DNA of 6,563 nt from Polaromonas sp. GTDB lineage: Bacteria; Pseudomonadota; Gammaproteobacteria; Burkholderiales; Burkholderiaceae_C. Positions 1-6,542 of this stretch are shown here, one piece after another. A program made the translations under genes and the position numbers. The DNA lies in NCBI GenBank assembly GCA_023259235.1, contig JAHFQQ010000200.1:1-6563 (forward strand), read 5' to 3'. Every line of letters starts with the position of its first letter. The stretch's first letter is position 1. The notes beneath the pieces are model-generated. The model was not told the DNA's origin, did no database searches, and saw only the letters and a list, made by a program, of their open reading frames with translations.

Positions 1-123
1 TTCGAGCTCGGGCTCGCAGGAGACACAGGCTGCGCGGTGGCGAGTCAACCGGTTCAGCAATCAAGGCTTTCACCGCCTCGACCACTGAAGTTTGAACTAT
101 TTGAAAGATATAAGGAGACCCGC
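1..123. other. Leader region or 3' end of an unseen upstream gene
   Basis: No complete gene fits here. All three + frames are open from the window edge for some distance: one closes at a TGA at 86-88 and another at a TGA at 93-95, so either could be the tail of an upstream gene. The third runs straight into the ligase frame. The possible tails are about 28-30 codons and I do not recognise either. A small hairpin (CGAGC / GCTCG, 3-16) lies at the very edge with no T-run. No convincing promoter is visible, which would fit an operon starting further upstream. Confidence 0.4.
112..117 (+). promoter_or_regulatory. Ribosome binding site that fixes the ligase start
   Basis: A perfect AAGGAG lies six bases before the ATG at 124. 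It supports that ATG over the in-frame GTG at 37, whose nearest purine-rich stretch (AGGAGA at 18-23) is about 13 bases away. The 29 codons between the two starts give an unremarkable peptide that does not look like the ligase N-terminus. Confidence 0.85.
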
Positions 124-1701
124 ATGCAGCTTAGCCGCGCCGACCATTCAGTGAGCCCGCCCCTGGTGGATATTCCGCGCGACTACAACGCCGCGCACGA
201 CCTGTTGGCGCGCAACGCGAAGCGGCCGGAAAAAACCGCATTCATTAATGCCCTCACAGGCGAGCGGCTGACCTATGGCGAACTTGCCGAGCAGTCCCAA
301 CGCTTTGCCAATGCGTTGCGGGCCCACGGTTTCTGGCCCGAGAGCCGTGTCATGCTGGCCATGCTGGACACACCCGAGTGGCCAGTGGCATTTCTGGGCT
401 GCATCCTCGCGGGCGTCGTGCCCGTGGCTGTCAATACCCTGCTCACCACGCAGGACTTTGAGTTCATGTTGAACGATTCCCGCGCGCATGGCCTGATCGT
501 CTCGCATGCCTTGCTGCCGGTCTTTGAACCGTTGCTGGGAAAAATTGACACACTGAAAACCGTGATTGTTTCTGGCGCCGGAGATTATTCGCCATACACC
601 ACGGTTTCCCATATGGTGAGGGAATCAAGCGCTACTATAAATATAGCGAACACCTGCTCCGACGAAGCTTGTTTCTGGCTCTATTCGAGCGGCTCGACCG
701 GCTCCCCAAAAGGCACGGTACACCTGCACAGCCACCTGATCCAGACTGCCGAGCTCTATGGTCGCGCGGTGCTTGGGATTGAGGAGTCGGATGTGGTGTA
801 TTCGGCGGCGAAGCTGTTTTTTGCCTATGGTCTGGGCAACGGGCTGACCTTTCCGATGAGCGTTGGAGCCACCGCCGTGCTGCTGCCCGCGCGTCCGGCG
901 TCTGCCGATGTATTTGCCCTCCTCAAGAAGTTCCAGCCGACGATTTTCTACGGCGTGCCAACGTTGTACGCCTCCCTGCTGGCTGACCCGGCCCGACTTG
1001 CAAGGTCCGAATTCAAGCCGCGGGTGTGCACCAGCGCAGGCGAGGCGCTGCCCGCCGAGATCGGCCGGCAGTGGACCGCCCACTATGGCTGCGAAATTCT
1101 CGATGGCATCGGCTCCACGGAAATGCTGCACATTTTCCTGAGCAACCGGGCTGGCCAGGTGCGCTACGGTACCACCGGCCAGGCGGTGCCGGGCTATGCG
1201 TTGCGCCTCATCGGCGATGATGGCCGCGAATGCGACACTGGCGAGATCGGCGAGCTGCAGGTCAATGGCCCGAGCGCTGCCCTGATGTATTGGAACAATC
1301 GCGAGAAAACCAAGACTACCTTTACCGGTGAATGGACCCGCTGTGGCGACAAGTACACCCGCGACGCAGACGGTTTTTACACCTATGGCGGCCGCACCGA
1401 CGACATGCTCAAGGTTGGCGGCATCTATGTGTCGCCATTTGAAGTTGAGGCTTGCCTGATGACCCACCCCGCCGTGCTGGAGGTTGCCGTGATTGGCGTG
1501 GCCCAGGCCGATCATCTCGTCAAGGCCAAGGCCTTCGCGGTGCTCAAGCCGGGCCGGACGGCAACGGCGGAGGAGCTGCAGGCGCATGTCAAGGAACGGC
1601 TGGCGCCTTACAAATATCCGCGCTGGATTGAATTTGTCAGTGAGCTGCCCAAAACAGCGACGGGGAAAATCCAGCGCTTCAAGCTGCGCCAGCGCCAGTA
1701 G
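124..1701 (+). CDS. bclA: Benzoate-CoA ligase family protein (ATP-dependent aryl-CoA synthetase)
   Basis: A 525-residue cytoplasmic enzyme that activates an aromatic carboxylate with ATP to an acyl-adenylate and then transfers it to CoA, giving benzoyl-CoA or a close analogue. It is a full-length adenylate-forming (ANL) enzyme. Visible motifs, counted from the ATG at 124: P-loop YSSGSTGSPKG at 187-197; GIGSTEMLHIF from 328; hinge and ribose-binding region GGRTDDMLKVGG from 422; and C-terminal PKTATGK with the catalytic lysine at 515. The stretches KLFFAYGLGNGLTFP, FYGVPTLYASLL and STEMLHIFLSN are hallmarks of benzoate-CoA ligases rather than acetyl- or fatty-acyl-CoA synthetases. The C-terminal PKTATGK resembles the site whose lysine is acetylated to switch off BadA in Rhodopseudomonas, so post-translational control is plausible. 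The exact substrate (benzoate, 4-hydroxybenzoate, 2-aminobenzoate or a halobenzoate) cannot be fixed by eye. The Liv-type importer downstream fits an uptake-and-activation unit. An AT-rich palindrome lies inside the gene at 630-648. Confidence 0.92.
   Translation: MQLSRADHSVSPPLVDIPRDYNAAHDLLARNAKRPEKTAFINALTGERLTYGELAEQSQRFANALRAHGFWPESRVMLAMLDTPEWPVAFLGCILAGVVPVAVNTLLTTQDFEFMLNDSRAHGLIVSHALLPVFEPLLGKIDTLKTVIVSGAGDYSPYTTVSHMVRESSATINIANTCSDEACFWLYSSGSTGSPKGTVHLHSHLIQTAELYGRAVLGIEESDVVYSAAKLFFAYGLGNGLTFPMSVGATAVLLPARPASADVFALLKKFQPTIFYGVPTLYASLLADPARLARSEFKPRVCTSAGEALPAEIGRQWTAHYGCEILDGIGSTEMLHIFLSNRAGQVRYGTTGQAVPGYALRLIGDDGRECDTGEIGELQVNGPSAALMYWNNREKTKTTFTGEWTRCGDKYTRDADGFYTYGGRTDDMLKVGGIYVSPFEVEACLMTHPAVLEVAVIGVAQADHLVKAKAFAVLKPGRTATAEELQAHVKERLAPYKYPRWIEFVSELPKTATGKIQRFKLRQRQ
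630..648. repeat. AT-rich near-palindrome inside the ligase gene
   Basis: CGCTA at 630-634 pairs with TAGCG at 644-648. With C635 bulged, the inner TAT/ATA also pair, giving eight base pairs around a two-base AA centre; as RNA the innermost pairs would have to open to form a loop. It sits in the variable region just before the ATP-binding P-loop and encodes Ala-Thr-Ile-Asn-Ile-Ala, including two ATA codons, which are rare in GC-rich genomes. From memory, Comamonadaceae genomes carry many short dispersed palindromes with a GCTA...TAGC and AT-rich core, so this may be one that settled in frame. Only one copy occurs in this window, so repeat status is unproven. Confidence 0.35.
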
Positions 1702-1766
1702 GGCTCCAACGAAGAAACCCTCACGCATTGAACCGGCACGGCATTTGCTTTAATCTTAAATAATTT

Positions 1767-1787
1767 AACCCTGAACTTCGGGTTTTT
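1767..1787 (+). terminator. Modest intrinsic-terminator-like hairpin after the ligase gene
   Basis: AACCC (1767-1771) pairs with GGGTT (1780-1784), and the segment runs into five T (1783-1787). The loop is TGAACTTC; an extra G-C and A-T pair can form inside it if T1772 bulges. The stem is short, so termination would be partial at best. It lies 65 bases past the ligase stop and 71 bases before the binding-protein start. Confidence 0.45.
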
Positions 1788-1846
1788 ACTAGAACGCCAG
1801 ACACGCTGCCCGTTTACCATTGGCAAGGCAAGTTTCCAGTTTCACC

Positions 1847-1852
1847 AAGGAG
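1847..1852 (+). promoter_or_regulatory. Ribosome binding site that fixes the binding-protein start
   Basis: A perfect AAGGAG lies six bases before the ATG at 1859. An in-frame TTG at 1820 would add 13 residues ahead of the signal peptide and lacks such a site, so the ATG is preferred. Confidence 0.85.
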
Positions 1853-1858
1853 TTTTCA

Positions 1859-3046
1859 ATGACCTCACGCCGACTCATCCTGACCCGTGGCGCCGCCCTC
1901 GTCGGTACCGCTTCCTCCAGCTTGTTGCTGTCGGGAATCGCGCGCGCGCAGCCCGCCAAGGTACGCGTGGGCTTCATGCTCCCCTATACCGGCACCTATG
2001 CTCAACTTGGCGTGGCGATTGAAAACGGTTTTCGCATGGCCATCGATGAGCAAGGTGGCAAACTGGGCGGCCGGGAGATTGAATACTTCAAGGTCGATGA
2101 CGAATCCGAGCCCTCCAAAGCGATCGAGAACGCCAACAAGCTGGTGCAGCGCGACAAGGTCGACGTGCTGGTTGGGACCGTGCACTCCGGCGTGCAAATG
2201 GGCATCCAGAAGGTGGCGCGTGAAAGCGGCGTATTGAGCCTGATCCCCAATGCGGGGGTTCTTGCCGCCACGCGTTCCCTGTGCGCGCCCAATGTATTTC
2301 GCACCAGCTTCACCAATTCCCAACCCACTCTCGCGCTGGGCCAGCCCATGGTTGCAAGGGGCCACAAAAAGGCTGTCTGGATCACCTGGAAATATGCCGC
2401 GGGCGACGACGCGTTTGAAGGCTTCAAGGAAAGCTACACCAAGGCTGGCGGCACCATCATCAAGGAACTGGGCCTGCCCTTTCCGCAGGTCGAATTTCAG
2501 GCTTTGCTTACCGAAATTGCCGCGCTCAAGCCAGACGCCGTAGCCTGTTTCTTTGCCGGCGGCGGTGCGGCCAAGTTTATCCGCGATTACGCAGCTGCCG
2601 GTCTGAAGGGCAAGATTCCGCTGTACGGCTCGGGCTTTCTGACCGAAGGTGTACTCCAGGCCGCCGGCCCTGCTGCCGAAGGCATCATCACGACCCTTCA
2701 TTACAGCGATTCGCTGAATACGCCGCGCAACCACACATTCCGCCTTGATTACGCCAAGACCTTCCGCAGCCAGCCTGACGTGTATGCGGTGCAGGGCTAT
2801 GACACCGGCCTGCTGCTGGCACAGGGCGCCAACGCCGTCAAGGGCGACCTGAACAACAAGGCCGTGCTCTACAAGGCCCTGGAAGGCGCCGTCATCGACA
2901 GCCCACGCGGAAAGTGGACCATGAGCAAGGCGCACAATCCGGTGCAGGACATCTACCTGCGCCAGGTCCAGAACGGAGAGAACAAGGTGATCGGCATTGC
3001 TGCCAAGGCGCTGGCTGATTCGGGCGCCGGCTGCAAGATGGCATGA
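1859..3046 (+). CDS. Periplasmic substrate-binding protein of a Liv-type ABC importer, probably for an aromatic acid
   Basis: A 395-residue exported protein of the Leu/Ile/Val-binding family (Peripla_BP_6 fold). The N-terminus MTSRRLILTRGAAL, a hydrophobic stretch and IARAQ form a signal peptide with likely cleavage after Ala30 (ARA|Q). SRRLILT resembles a twin-arginine motif, so Tat export is possible, though Sec is not excluded. The mature part begins with VRVGFMLPYTGTYAQLG, the typical first strand and loop of this family, followed by a helix (ENGFRMAIDEQGGKLGG) and DVLVGTVHSGVQMG, the usual ligand-loop region. The protein ends with GAGCKMA. Position directly after a benzoate-CoA ligase and before matching permease and ATPase genes suggests an aromatic carboxylate as ligand rather than leucine; related importers lie in aromatic-acid clusters such as hba in Rhodopseudomonas. 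That assignment is inference; a branched-chain amino acid or other acid is the main alternative. A strong terminator follows the stop, which would favour high levels of this protein over the membrane parts. Confidence 0.9.
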   Translation: MTSRRLILTRGAALVGTASSSLLLSGIARAQPAKVRVGFMLPYTGTYAQLGVAIENGFRMAIDEQGGKLGGREIEYFKVDDESEPSKAIENANKLVQRDKVDVLVGTVHSGVQMGIQKVARESGVLSLIPNAGVLAATRSLCAPNVFRTSFTNSQPTLALGQPMVARGHKKAVWITWKYAAGDDAFEGFKESYTKAGGTIIKELGLPFPQVEFQALLTEIAALKPDAVACFFAGGGAAKFIRDYAAAGLKGKIPLYGSGFLTEGVLQAAGPAAEGIITTLHYSDSLNTPRNHTFRLDYAKTFRSQPDVYAVQGYDTGLLLAQGANAVKGDLNNKAVLYKALEGAVIDSPRGKWTMSKAHNPVQDIYLRQVQNGENKVIGIAAKALADSGAGCKMA

Positions 3047-3065
3047 CCGCTTCGCTACACAGACG

Positions 3066-3095
3066 ATGGGAGGCTTTGGACCTCCCATTTTTTTT
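3066..3095 (+). terminator. Strong intrinsic terminator inside the transporter cluster
   Basis: ATGGGAGG (3066-3073) and CCTCCCAT (3081-3088) form a perfect eight-base-pair stem around a seven-base loop, followed by an unbroken run of eight T (3088-3095). It starts 19 bases past the binding-protein stop and ends 57 bases before the first permease start. It is the clearest terminator in the window. Since the same-strand transporter genes continue right after it, it probably works as a partial terminator that also protects the upstream mRNA 3' end, giving more binding protein than channel. Confidence 0.9.
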
Positions 3096-3152
3096 GCTTT
3101 GCAACGCTTCATGCGACGACGCCACCGAACAGTCCTGCAATCCTGAGCAACC

Positions 3153-4016
3153 ATGGATCTAGCCAACTTCTTCATCCAGCTCCTGAACAGCGTGCAGTAC
3201 GGCCTGCTGCTTTTCATGCTGGCTGCCGGACTCACGCTGATTTTTGGCATTATGGGCGTGGTCAACCTCGCGCATGGCAGTTTTTACATGTTGGGTGCCT
3301 ACCTTGCGTGGTCGCTTAGCGCGCAATTGGGCAGCCTGACGCTTGCCATCATCAGCGGTGCCGTACTGTCGGTACTGTTTGGCTTTCTCCTCGAATGGCT
3401 GCTGTTTCGGCACTTTTACCGGCGTGGCCATCTCGATCAGGTGCTCCTTACCTTTGGGTTGATTTATATTTTCGAGGAAATGCGCTCCATCCTGTGGGGT
3501 GACGATGTGCATGGCGTGGCAATTCCTGCTGTGCTCAGTGCATCGATTCCGCTCACCGACAACCTTTCCTATCCGGTCTACCGGATATTCATCTCTGGCG
3601 TGTGCATCGCAATGGCACTTGGCCTGTTTATGCTGATTTCCAAAACTCGCCTGGGCATGAAAATACGCGCGGGCGCGTTCAACCGCGACATGGCGGAGTC
3701 ACTGGGTGTCAATATCAAGCGCATCCACGCCGTGGTGTTCGCGCTGGGCGTGGCACTTGCCGCAGTCGCGGGCATGATTGCCGCGCCGATTGCGAGTGTC
3801 TATCCCAACATGGGCTCACAGGTGCTCATCATGTGTTTTGTCGTGGTGGTCATCGGTGGCATCGGGTCGGTCCGCGGGGCGCTGATCGCGGCCTTGCTGG
3901 TCGGACTGGTGGACACTTTCGGAAAGGTGCTGCTGCCACAGATGGCGGGCATGCTGGTCTACATGTCGATGGCCGCGGTGCTCCTGTGGAAACCCGAGGG
4001 CCTGTTCAAGCAATGA
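3153..4016 (+). CDS. livH: LivH-type inner-membrane permease
   Basis: A 287-residue integral membrane protein, one half of the import channel. Hydrophobic segments cover most of its length. The N-terminal YGLLLFMLAAGLTLIFGIMG and VNLAHGSFYMLGAY (residues 37-50) are the family signature of LivH. The cytoplasmic loop around 164-190 (KTRLGMKIRAGAFN..MAESLGV) is the coupling region that meets the ATPases, and VVVIGGIGSVRGALIAALLVG (from 231) is the conserved late segment. The length is normal for LivH. The start at 3153 is the family start, but its ribosome site is weak (only GAG at 3145-3147). Together with the terminator just upstream, this predicts much lower output than the binding protein. 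The stop overlaps the start of the next permease by ATGA. The substrate is inferred from context as an aromatic acid; the fold itself does not show it. Confidence 0.93.
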   Translation: MDLANFFIQLLNSVQYGLLLFMLAAGLTLIFGIMGVVNLAHGSFYMLGAYLAWSLSAQLGSLTLAIISGAVLSVLFGFLLEWLLFRHFYRRGHLDQVLLTFGLIYIFEEMRSILWGDDVHGVAIPAVLSASIPLTDNLSYPVYRIFISGVCIAMALGLFMLISKTRLGMKIRAGAFNRDMAESLGVNIKRIHAVVFALGVALAAVAGMIAAPIASVYPNMGSQVLIMCFVVVVIGGIGSVRGALIAALLVGLVDTFGKVLLPQMAGMLVYMSMAAVLLWKPEGLFKQ

Positions 4017-5035
4017 GCACGATGACGGCAAACCTCGAAACCCTGCCGACCAGCGTGCGGGCAGCCTTGACTCTGGGACTGATCGCGCTTGTCGCCTTCC
4101 CTTTTTCCGGGACTGATTTTTACATCCAGATGGTTACGCGCATGATGATCATGGCAATTTTCGCCATGAGCCTGGATCTGTTGCAGGGTGTCACGGGCCT
4201 GATCTCGCTGGGCCATGCAGCTTACTTTGGGCTGGCGGGATATGCGCTGGCCTTTCTCACGCCGGCAGGCACACCGGTAAGCCTCTGGTGGACCCTGCCG
4301 GCCGCCGTGCTGGCTGCCGGTCTGGCGGCTCTGGTTATCGGATTTTTTGTGGTGCGCACGCAAGGCATTTACTTCATCATGGTCACCATGGCGTTTGCCC
4401 AGATGGTGTTTTATCTGTTCTTTGACAACAAAGTGCTGGGCGGATCTGACGGCCTTTACATCAATTTCAAGCCCAGCGCGGCGGTAGTCGGCTGGGTGCT
4501 GTTCGATCTGGACAGCAAGCGCACCATGTACTACTTCACGCTGGGCGCGATGCTGCTGGTCTATGGCTTCCTGCGCCGCCTTCTCTGGAGCCCGTTTGGC
4601 CGTGCACTGGCGGGCATTCGCGTCAATGAACACCGCATGCGTGCCATGGGCTTTGGCACCTTTGGCTACAAGCTCTCGGCGTTCACACTGGCCGGCGCGC
4701 TGGCCGGGCTGGCAGGCTATCTGTGGGGCGTGCAAAGCGGCTACATCAACCCCGAGCTCATGGGGTTCCAGATGAGCGCGCATGCCATCATGATGGTGAT
4801 TCTGGGTGGAATGGGGAATTTCGCCGGTGCCATTGTGGGTGCATTTACGTTCGAGTACGTTCTGCATGTCTTCAAGGACCTGCCGCAATTTGGCGGCGTT
4901 GACCTGGGCAAGCACTGGCAGCTCTGGATGGGTCTGTTCATCGTGCTGGTAGTGATATGCGCGCCGCGTGGACTGCTCGGACTGATGGGACAGGTCAGGC
5001 GCCTGGGTAAACACAGGAAGGCATCGCATGAGTGA
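4013..5035 (+). CDS. livM: LivM-type inner-membrane permease
   Basis: A 340-residue integral membrane protein, the second half of the channel. A hydrophilic N-terminus of about 17 residues precedes several hydrophobic helices. LLQGVTGLISLGHAAYFGLAGY (residues 57-78) is the LivM signature, WSPFGRALAGIRVNEHRMRAMG (182-203) is the cytoplasmic coupling loop, and MVILGGMGNFAGAIVGAF (261-278) is the conserved late segment. The C-terminus ends in a basic tail (RRLGKHRKASHE). The start chosen is the ATG in the ATGA overlap with the livH stop, which implies translational coupling; no strong ribosome site precedes it. An in-frame ATG at 4022 is a possible alternative that would remove three residues. 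The open frame extends far upstream inside livH, but that part overlaps a clear gene and carries no LivM features. The gene overlaps livG by eight bases. Confidence 0.93.
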   Translation: MSTMTANLETLPTSVRAALTLGLIALVAFPFSGTDFYIQMVTRMMIMAIFAMSLDLLQGVTGLISLGHAAYFGLAGYALAFLTPAGTPVSLWWTLPAAVLAAGLAALVIGFFVVRTQGIYFIMVTMAFAQMVFYLFFDNKVLGGSDGLYINFKPSAAVVGWVLFDLDSKRTMYYFTLGAMLLVYGFLRRLLWSPFGRALAGIRVNEHRMRAMGFGTFGYKLSAFTLAGALAGLAGYLWGVQSGYINPELMGFQMSAHAIMMVILGGMGNFAGAIVGAFTFEYVLHVFKDLPQFGGVDLGKHWQLWMGLFIVLVVICAPRGLLGLMGQVRRLGKHRKASHE

Positions 5036-5780
5036 GCCACTGCTCGATGCCAAAAACCTCACCAAACGCTTTGGCGGCCTGGCCGCGGTCAACGATGTTT
5101 CGATCACTCTCTGGCGCAACCACATCCATGCGGTGATCGGCCCCAATGGCGCGGGAAAATCTACCCTGACCAATCTGCTGTCTGGCGATTTGCCGCCTAC
5201 ATCGGGTACTGTTATTTTGGACCAGCGCGATGTCACGGGATGGAGCCCGTCGAGCATATCTCGCCAGGGGTTGGGCCGCAGCTACCAGAAAACCAACATC
5301 TTTTTGCCATTCAGCGTCTGGGAAAACGTGCGGCTGGCTGCGCAGTCACGCGAGCCTCGCGCGGCATACCGGCTCAGGCCCACAACGGATTTCAGCGCCA
5401 TCAATGCCCATGCGGAAATGGCGCTGGAGCTTTCCGGCCTGGAAAACCGGAAAACCAGCATTGCGGGCACCATCAGTCACGGCGAACAGCGCCAGCTCGA
5501 AATCGCCATGACCCTGGCCACCAGGCCGCAAGTGCTGCTGCTCGATGAGCCGCTGGCCGGCATGGGCGCGCAGGAGGCCGAGCGCATGGTGGCCTTGCTG
5601 CAGCGCATCAAAAAGGACCATGGCATCTTGCTGGTGGAGCACGACATGGATGCGGTTTTCACGCTGGCTGACCAGCTCACCGTCATGGTCAACGGCCAGG
5701 TGATTGCCAGCGGCACACCGGCGCAGATTCGGGCTGATGCGGGCGTTCAGGCGGCTTATCTTGGCGAGGAGCAGACATGA
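5028..5780 (+). CDS. livG: LivG-type ABC transporter ATPase
   Basis: A 250-residue cytoplasmic ATPase that, paired with LivF, powers the LivH/LivM channel. All nucleotide-binding elements are present: Walker A GPNGAGKST at 38-46, Q-loop Gln87 (SYQKTNIF), signature SHGEQRQLEIA from 150 (SHGEQ in place of SGGQ, normal for LivG), Walker B LLLDEP with Asp173 and catalytic Glu174, and H-loop His205 in LLVEHDMD. The opening LTKRFGGLAAVNDVS and the insert between Walker A and the signature are typical of LivG; the length is close to the usual 250-260. A good ribosome site, AGGAAGG at 5015-5021, lies six bases before the ATG inside the end of livM, and the genes overlap by eight bases. Confidence 0.94.
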   Translation: MSEPLLDAKNLTKRFGGLAAVNDVSITLWRNHIHAVIGPNGAGKSTLTNLLSGDLPPTSGTVILDQRDVTGWSPSSISRQGLGRSYQKTNIFLPFSVWENVRLAAQSREPRAAYRLRPTTDFSAINAHAEMALELSGLENRKTSIAGTISHGEQRQLEIAMTLATRPQVLLLDEPLAGMGAQEAERMVALLQRIKKDHGILLVEHDMDAVFTLADQLTVMVNGQVIASGTPAQIRADAGVQAAYLGEEQT

Positions 5781-6493
5781 GCGCAAAGCTGTTCATTGAT
5801 GCCCAGAACCTTCACACCTATTACGGTGCCAGCCATATCCTTCGCGGCATCAATTTCCAGGTGGCACGCGGTGAAACCATAGGTCTCATGGGCCGCAACG
5901 GCATGGGCAAAAGCACCCTGCTCAAGAGCATCATGGGGCTGGTCAGGCCGCGCTCGGGCTCCGTGGCGATTGCCGGCAAGCCTGCGATGGGGCGCGCGCC
6001 TTACGAGATTGCCCGGCTCGGCATTGCCTATGTCCCCGAGGGGCGCGGAATTTTCGGCAACCTGAGCGTGGTTGAAAATCTCAAGATGGCAGCGCGCGCC
6101 GGAACACGCGGCCAGCGCGACTGGACCTACGAGCGCGTGCTGGAGACCTTTCCGCGCCTCAAGGAGCGCCTCCGTCATGGCGGCCAGCAGCTCAGCGGCG
6201 GCGAGCAGCAGATGTTGACCATTGGCCGTGCGCTCATGACCAACCCCGATGTACTGATTCTTGACGAAGCCACCGAGGGCCTGGCGCCGCTGATTGCCCG
6301 CGACATCTGGCGGATCTGCCAGTTGGTGCGGGAAACCGGCATCAGCAGCGTGCTCGTGGACAAAAACTGGAAGCATGTGACGCAGATCACTGACCGCAAC
6401 GTGATTCTGGTTAAGGGGCAAGTGGTGTTTGAAGGCACCTCGGCGGACCTGCACGCCCGGCCGGAACTGCTGCAGCAGTACCTTGGCGTGTAG
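5777..6493 (+). CDS. livF: LivF-type ABC transporter ATPase
   Basis: A 238-residue cytoplasmic ATPase, partner of LivG. Visible elements: Walker A GRNGMGKST at 39-47; YVPEGRGIFGNLSV (from 85), a LivF hallmark in the Q-loop region; canonical signature LSGGEQQ at 139-145; and Walker B VLILDE with Asp163 and Glu164. Two positions depart from the usual form. The Walker B glutamate is followed by ATEGLAP instead of the common PSEGLAP, and the H-loop region reads LVDKNWKHV, with no histidine where LivG has His205. LivF proteins normally have VEQN here, so lack of the histidine is a family trait, but VDKN is a further variant. The start is the ATG in the ATGA overlap with livG, preceded by GAGGAG (5766-5771) at five bases. 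It is the last gene of the cluster in this window. Confidence 0.94.
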   Translation: MSAKLFIDAQNLHTYYGASHILRGINFQVARGETIGLMGRNGMGKSTLLKSIMGLVRPRSGSVAIAGKPAMGRAPYEIARLGIAYVPEGRGIFGNLSVVENLKMAARAGTRGQRDWTYERVLETFPRLKERLRHGGQQLSGGEQQMLTIGRALMTNPDVLILDEATEGLAPLIARDIWRICQLVRETGISSVLVDKNWKHVTQITDRNVILVKGQVVFEGTSADLHARPELLQQYLGV

Positions 6494-6512
6494 CCAGGCC
6501 CTGCATGCGCCG

Positions 6513-6538
6513 GTTCGCATTCTTGCGGCATTGTGAAC
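6513..6538. other. Weak hairpin downstream of livF without a T-run
   Basis: GTTCGCA (6513-6519) can pair with TGTGAAC (6532-6538) with one G-T wobble and a 12-base loop; a competing small hairpin CGCA-TTCT-TGCG sits at 6516-6527. No T-tract follows, so this is not a standard intrinsic terminator. It could stabilise the mRNA end or be chance. No gene is visible in 6494-6563. Confidence 0.25.
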
Positions 6539-6542
6539 ACTG

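Larger units (their letters stand above)
1702..1858. other. Intergenic region between ligase and binding-protein gene
   Basis: A 157-base non-coding gap. It holds an AT-rich stretch (about 1743-1768), a terminator-like hairpin (1767-1787) and the ribosome site of the next gene (1847-1852). I see no confident promoter. The best match is TTGAAC at 1728-1733 with a poor -10, TAATCT, at 1751-1756 (17-base spacing). It would start transcription right at the hairpin, so I do not call it. The size of the gap suggests the transporter may have its own transcription start. Confidence 0.6.

Noticed and set aside
86..114. Promoter with TATAAG (109-114) before the ligase
   Set aside because: The -10-like hexamer overlaps the ribosome site and would give an almost leaderless transcript, and the -35 region is poor.
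37..123. GTG start adding 29 residues to the ligase
   Set aside because: The ATG at 124 has a perfect ribosome site at six bases and gives a normal-length benzoate-CoA ligase; the extension shows no conserved features.
625..1728. 367-codon open frame on the minus strand opposite the ligase
   Set aside because: Antisense shadow of a full-length, motif-complete enzyme; no supporting start signal or known domain.
1728..1756. Promoter TTGAAC-17-TAATCT between ligase and binding-protein gene
   Set aside because: The -10 matches only three of six positions, and the start would fall at the putative terminator hairpin.
1865..3265. 466-codon open frame on the minus strand opposite the binding-protein gene
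   Set aside because: It is a mirror of a clear plus-strand gene in GC-rich DNA, shows no recognisable domain, and spans the terminator and the start of livH.
3602..4012. 137-codon upstream extension of the livM frame
   Set aside because: It overlaps livH, reads as low-complexity Gly/Arg/His-rich sequence, and the ATGA-coupled start at 4013 gives a normal-length LivM.
3959..5257. 432-codon open frame on the minus strand opposite livM
   Set aside because: Its translation is rich in His, Gln and Arg without domain features, as expected for antisense of a hydrophobic membrane-protein gene.
5475..5489. LivG signature SHGEQ instead of SGGQ as a defect
   Set aside because: This form is usual in LivG-type ATPases, and all other catalytic motifs are intact.
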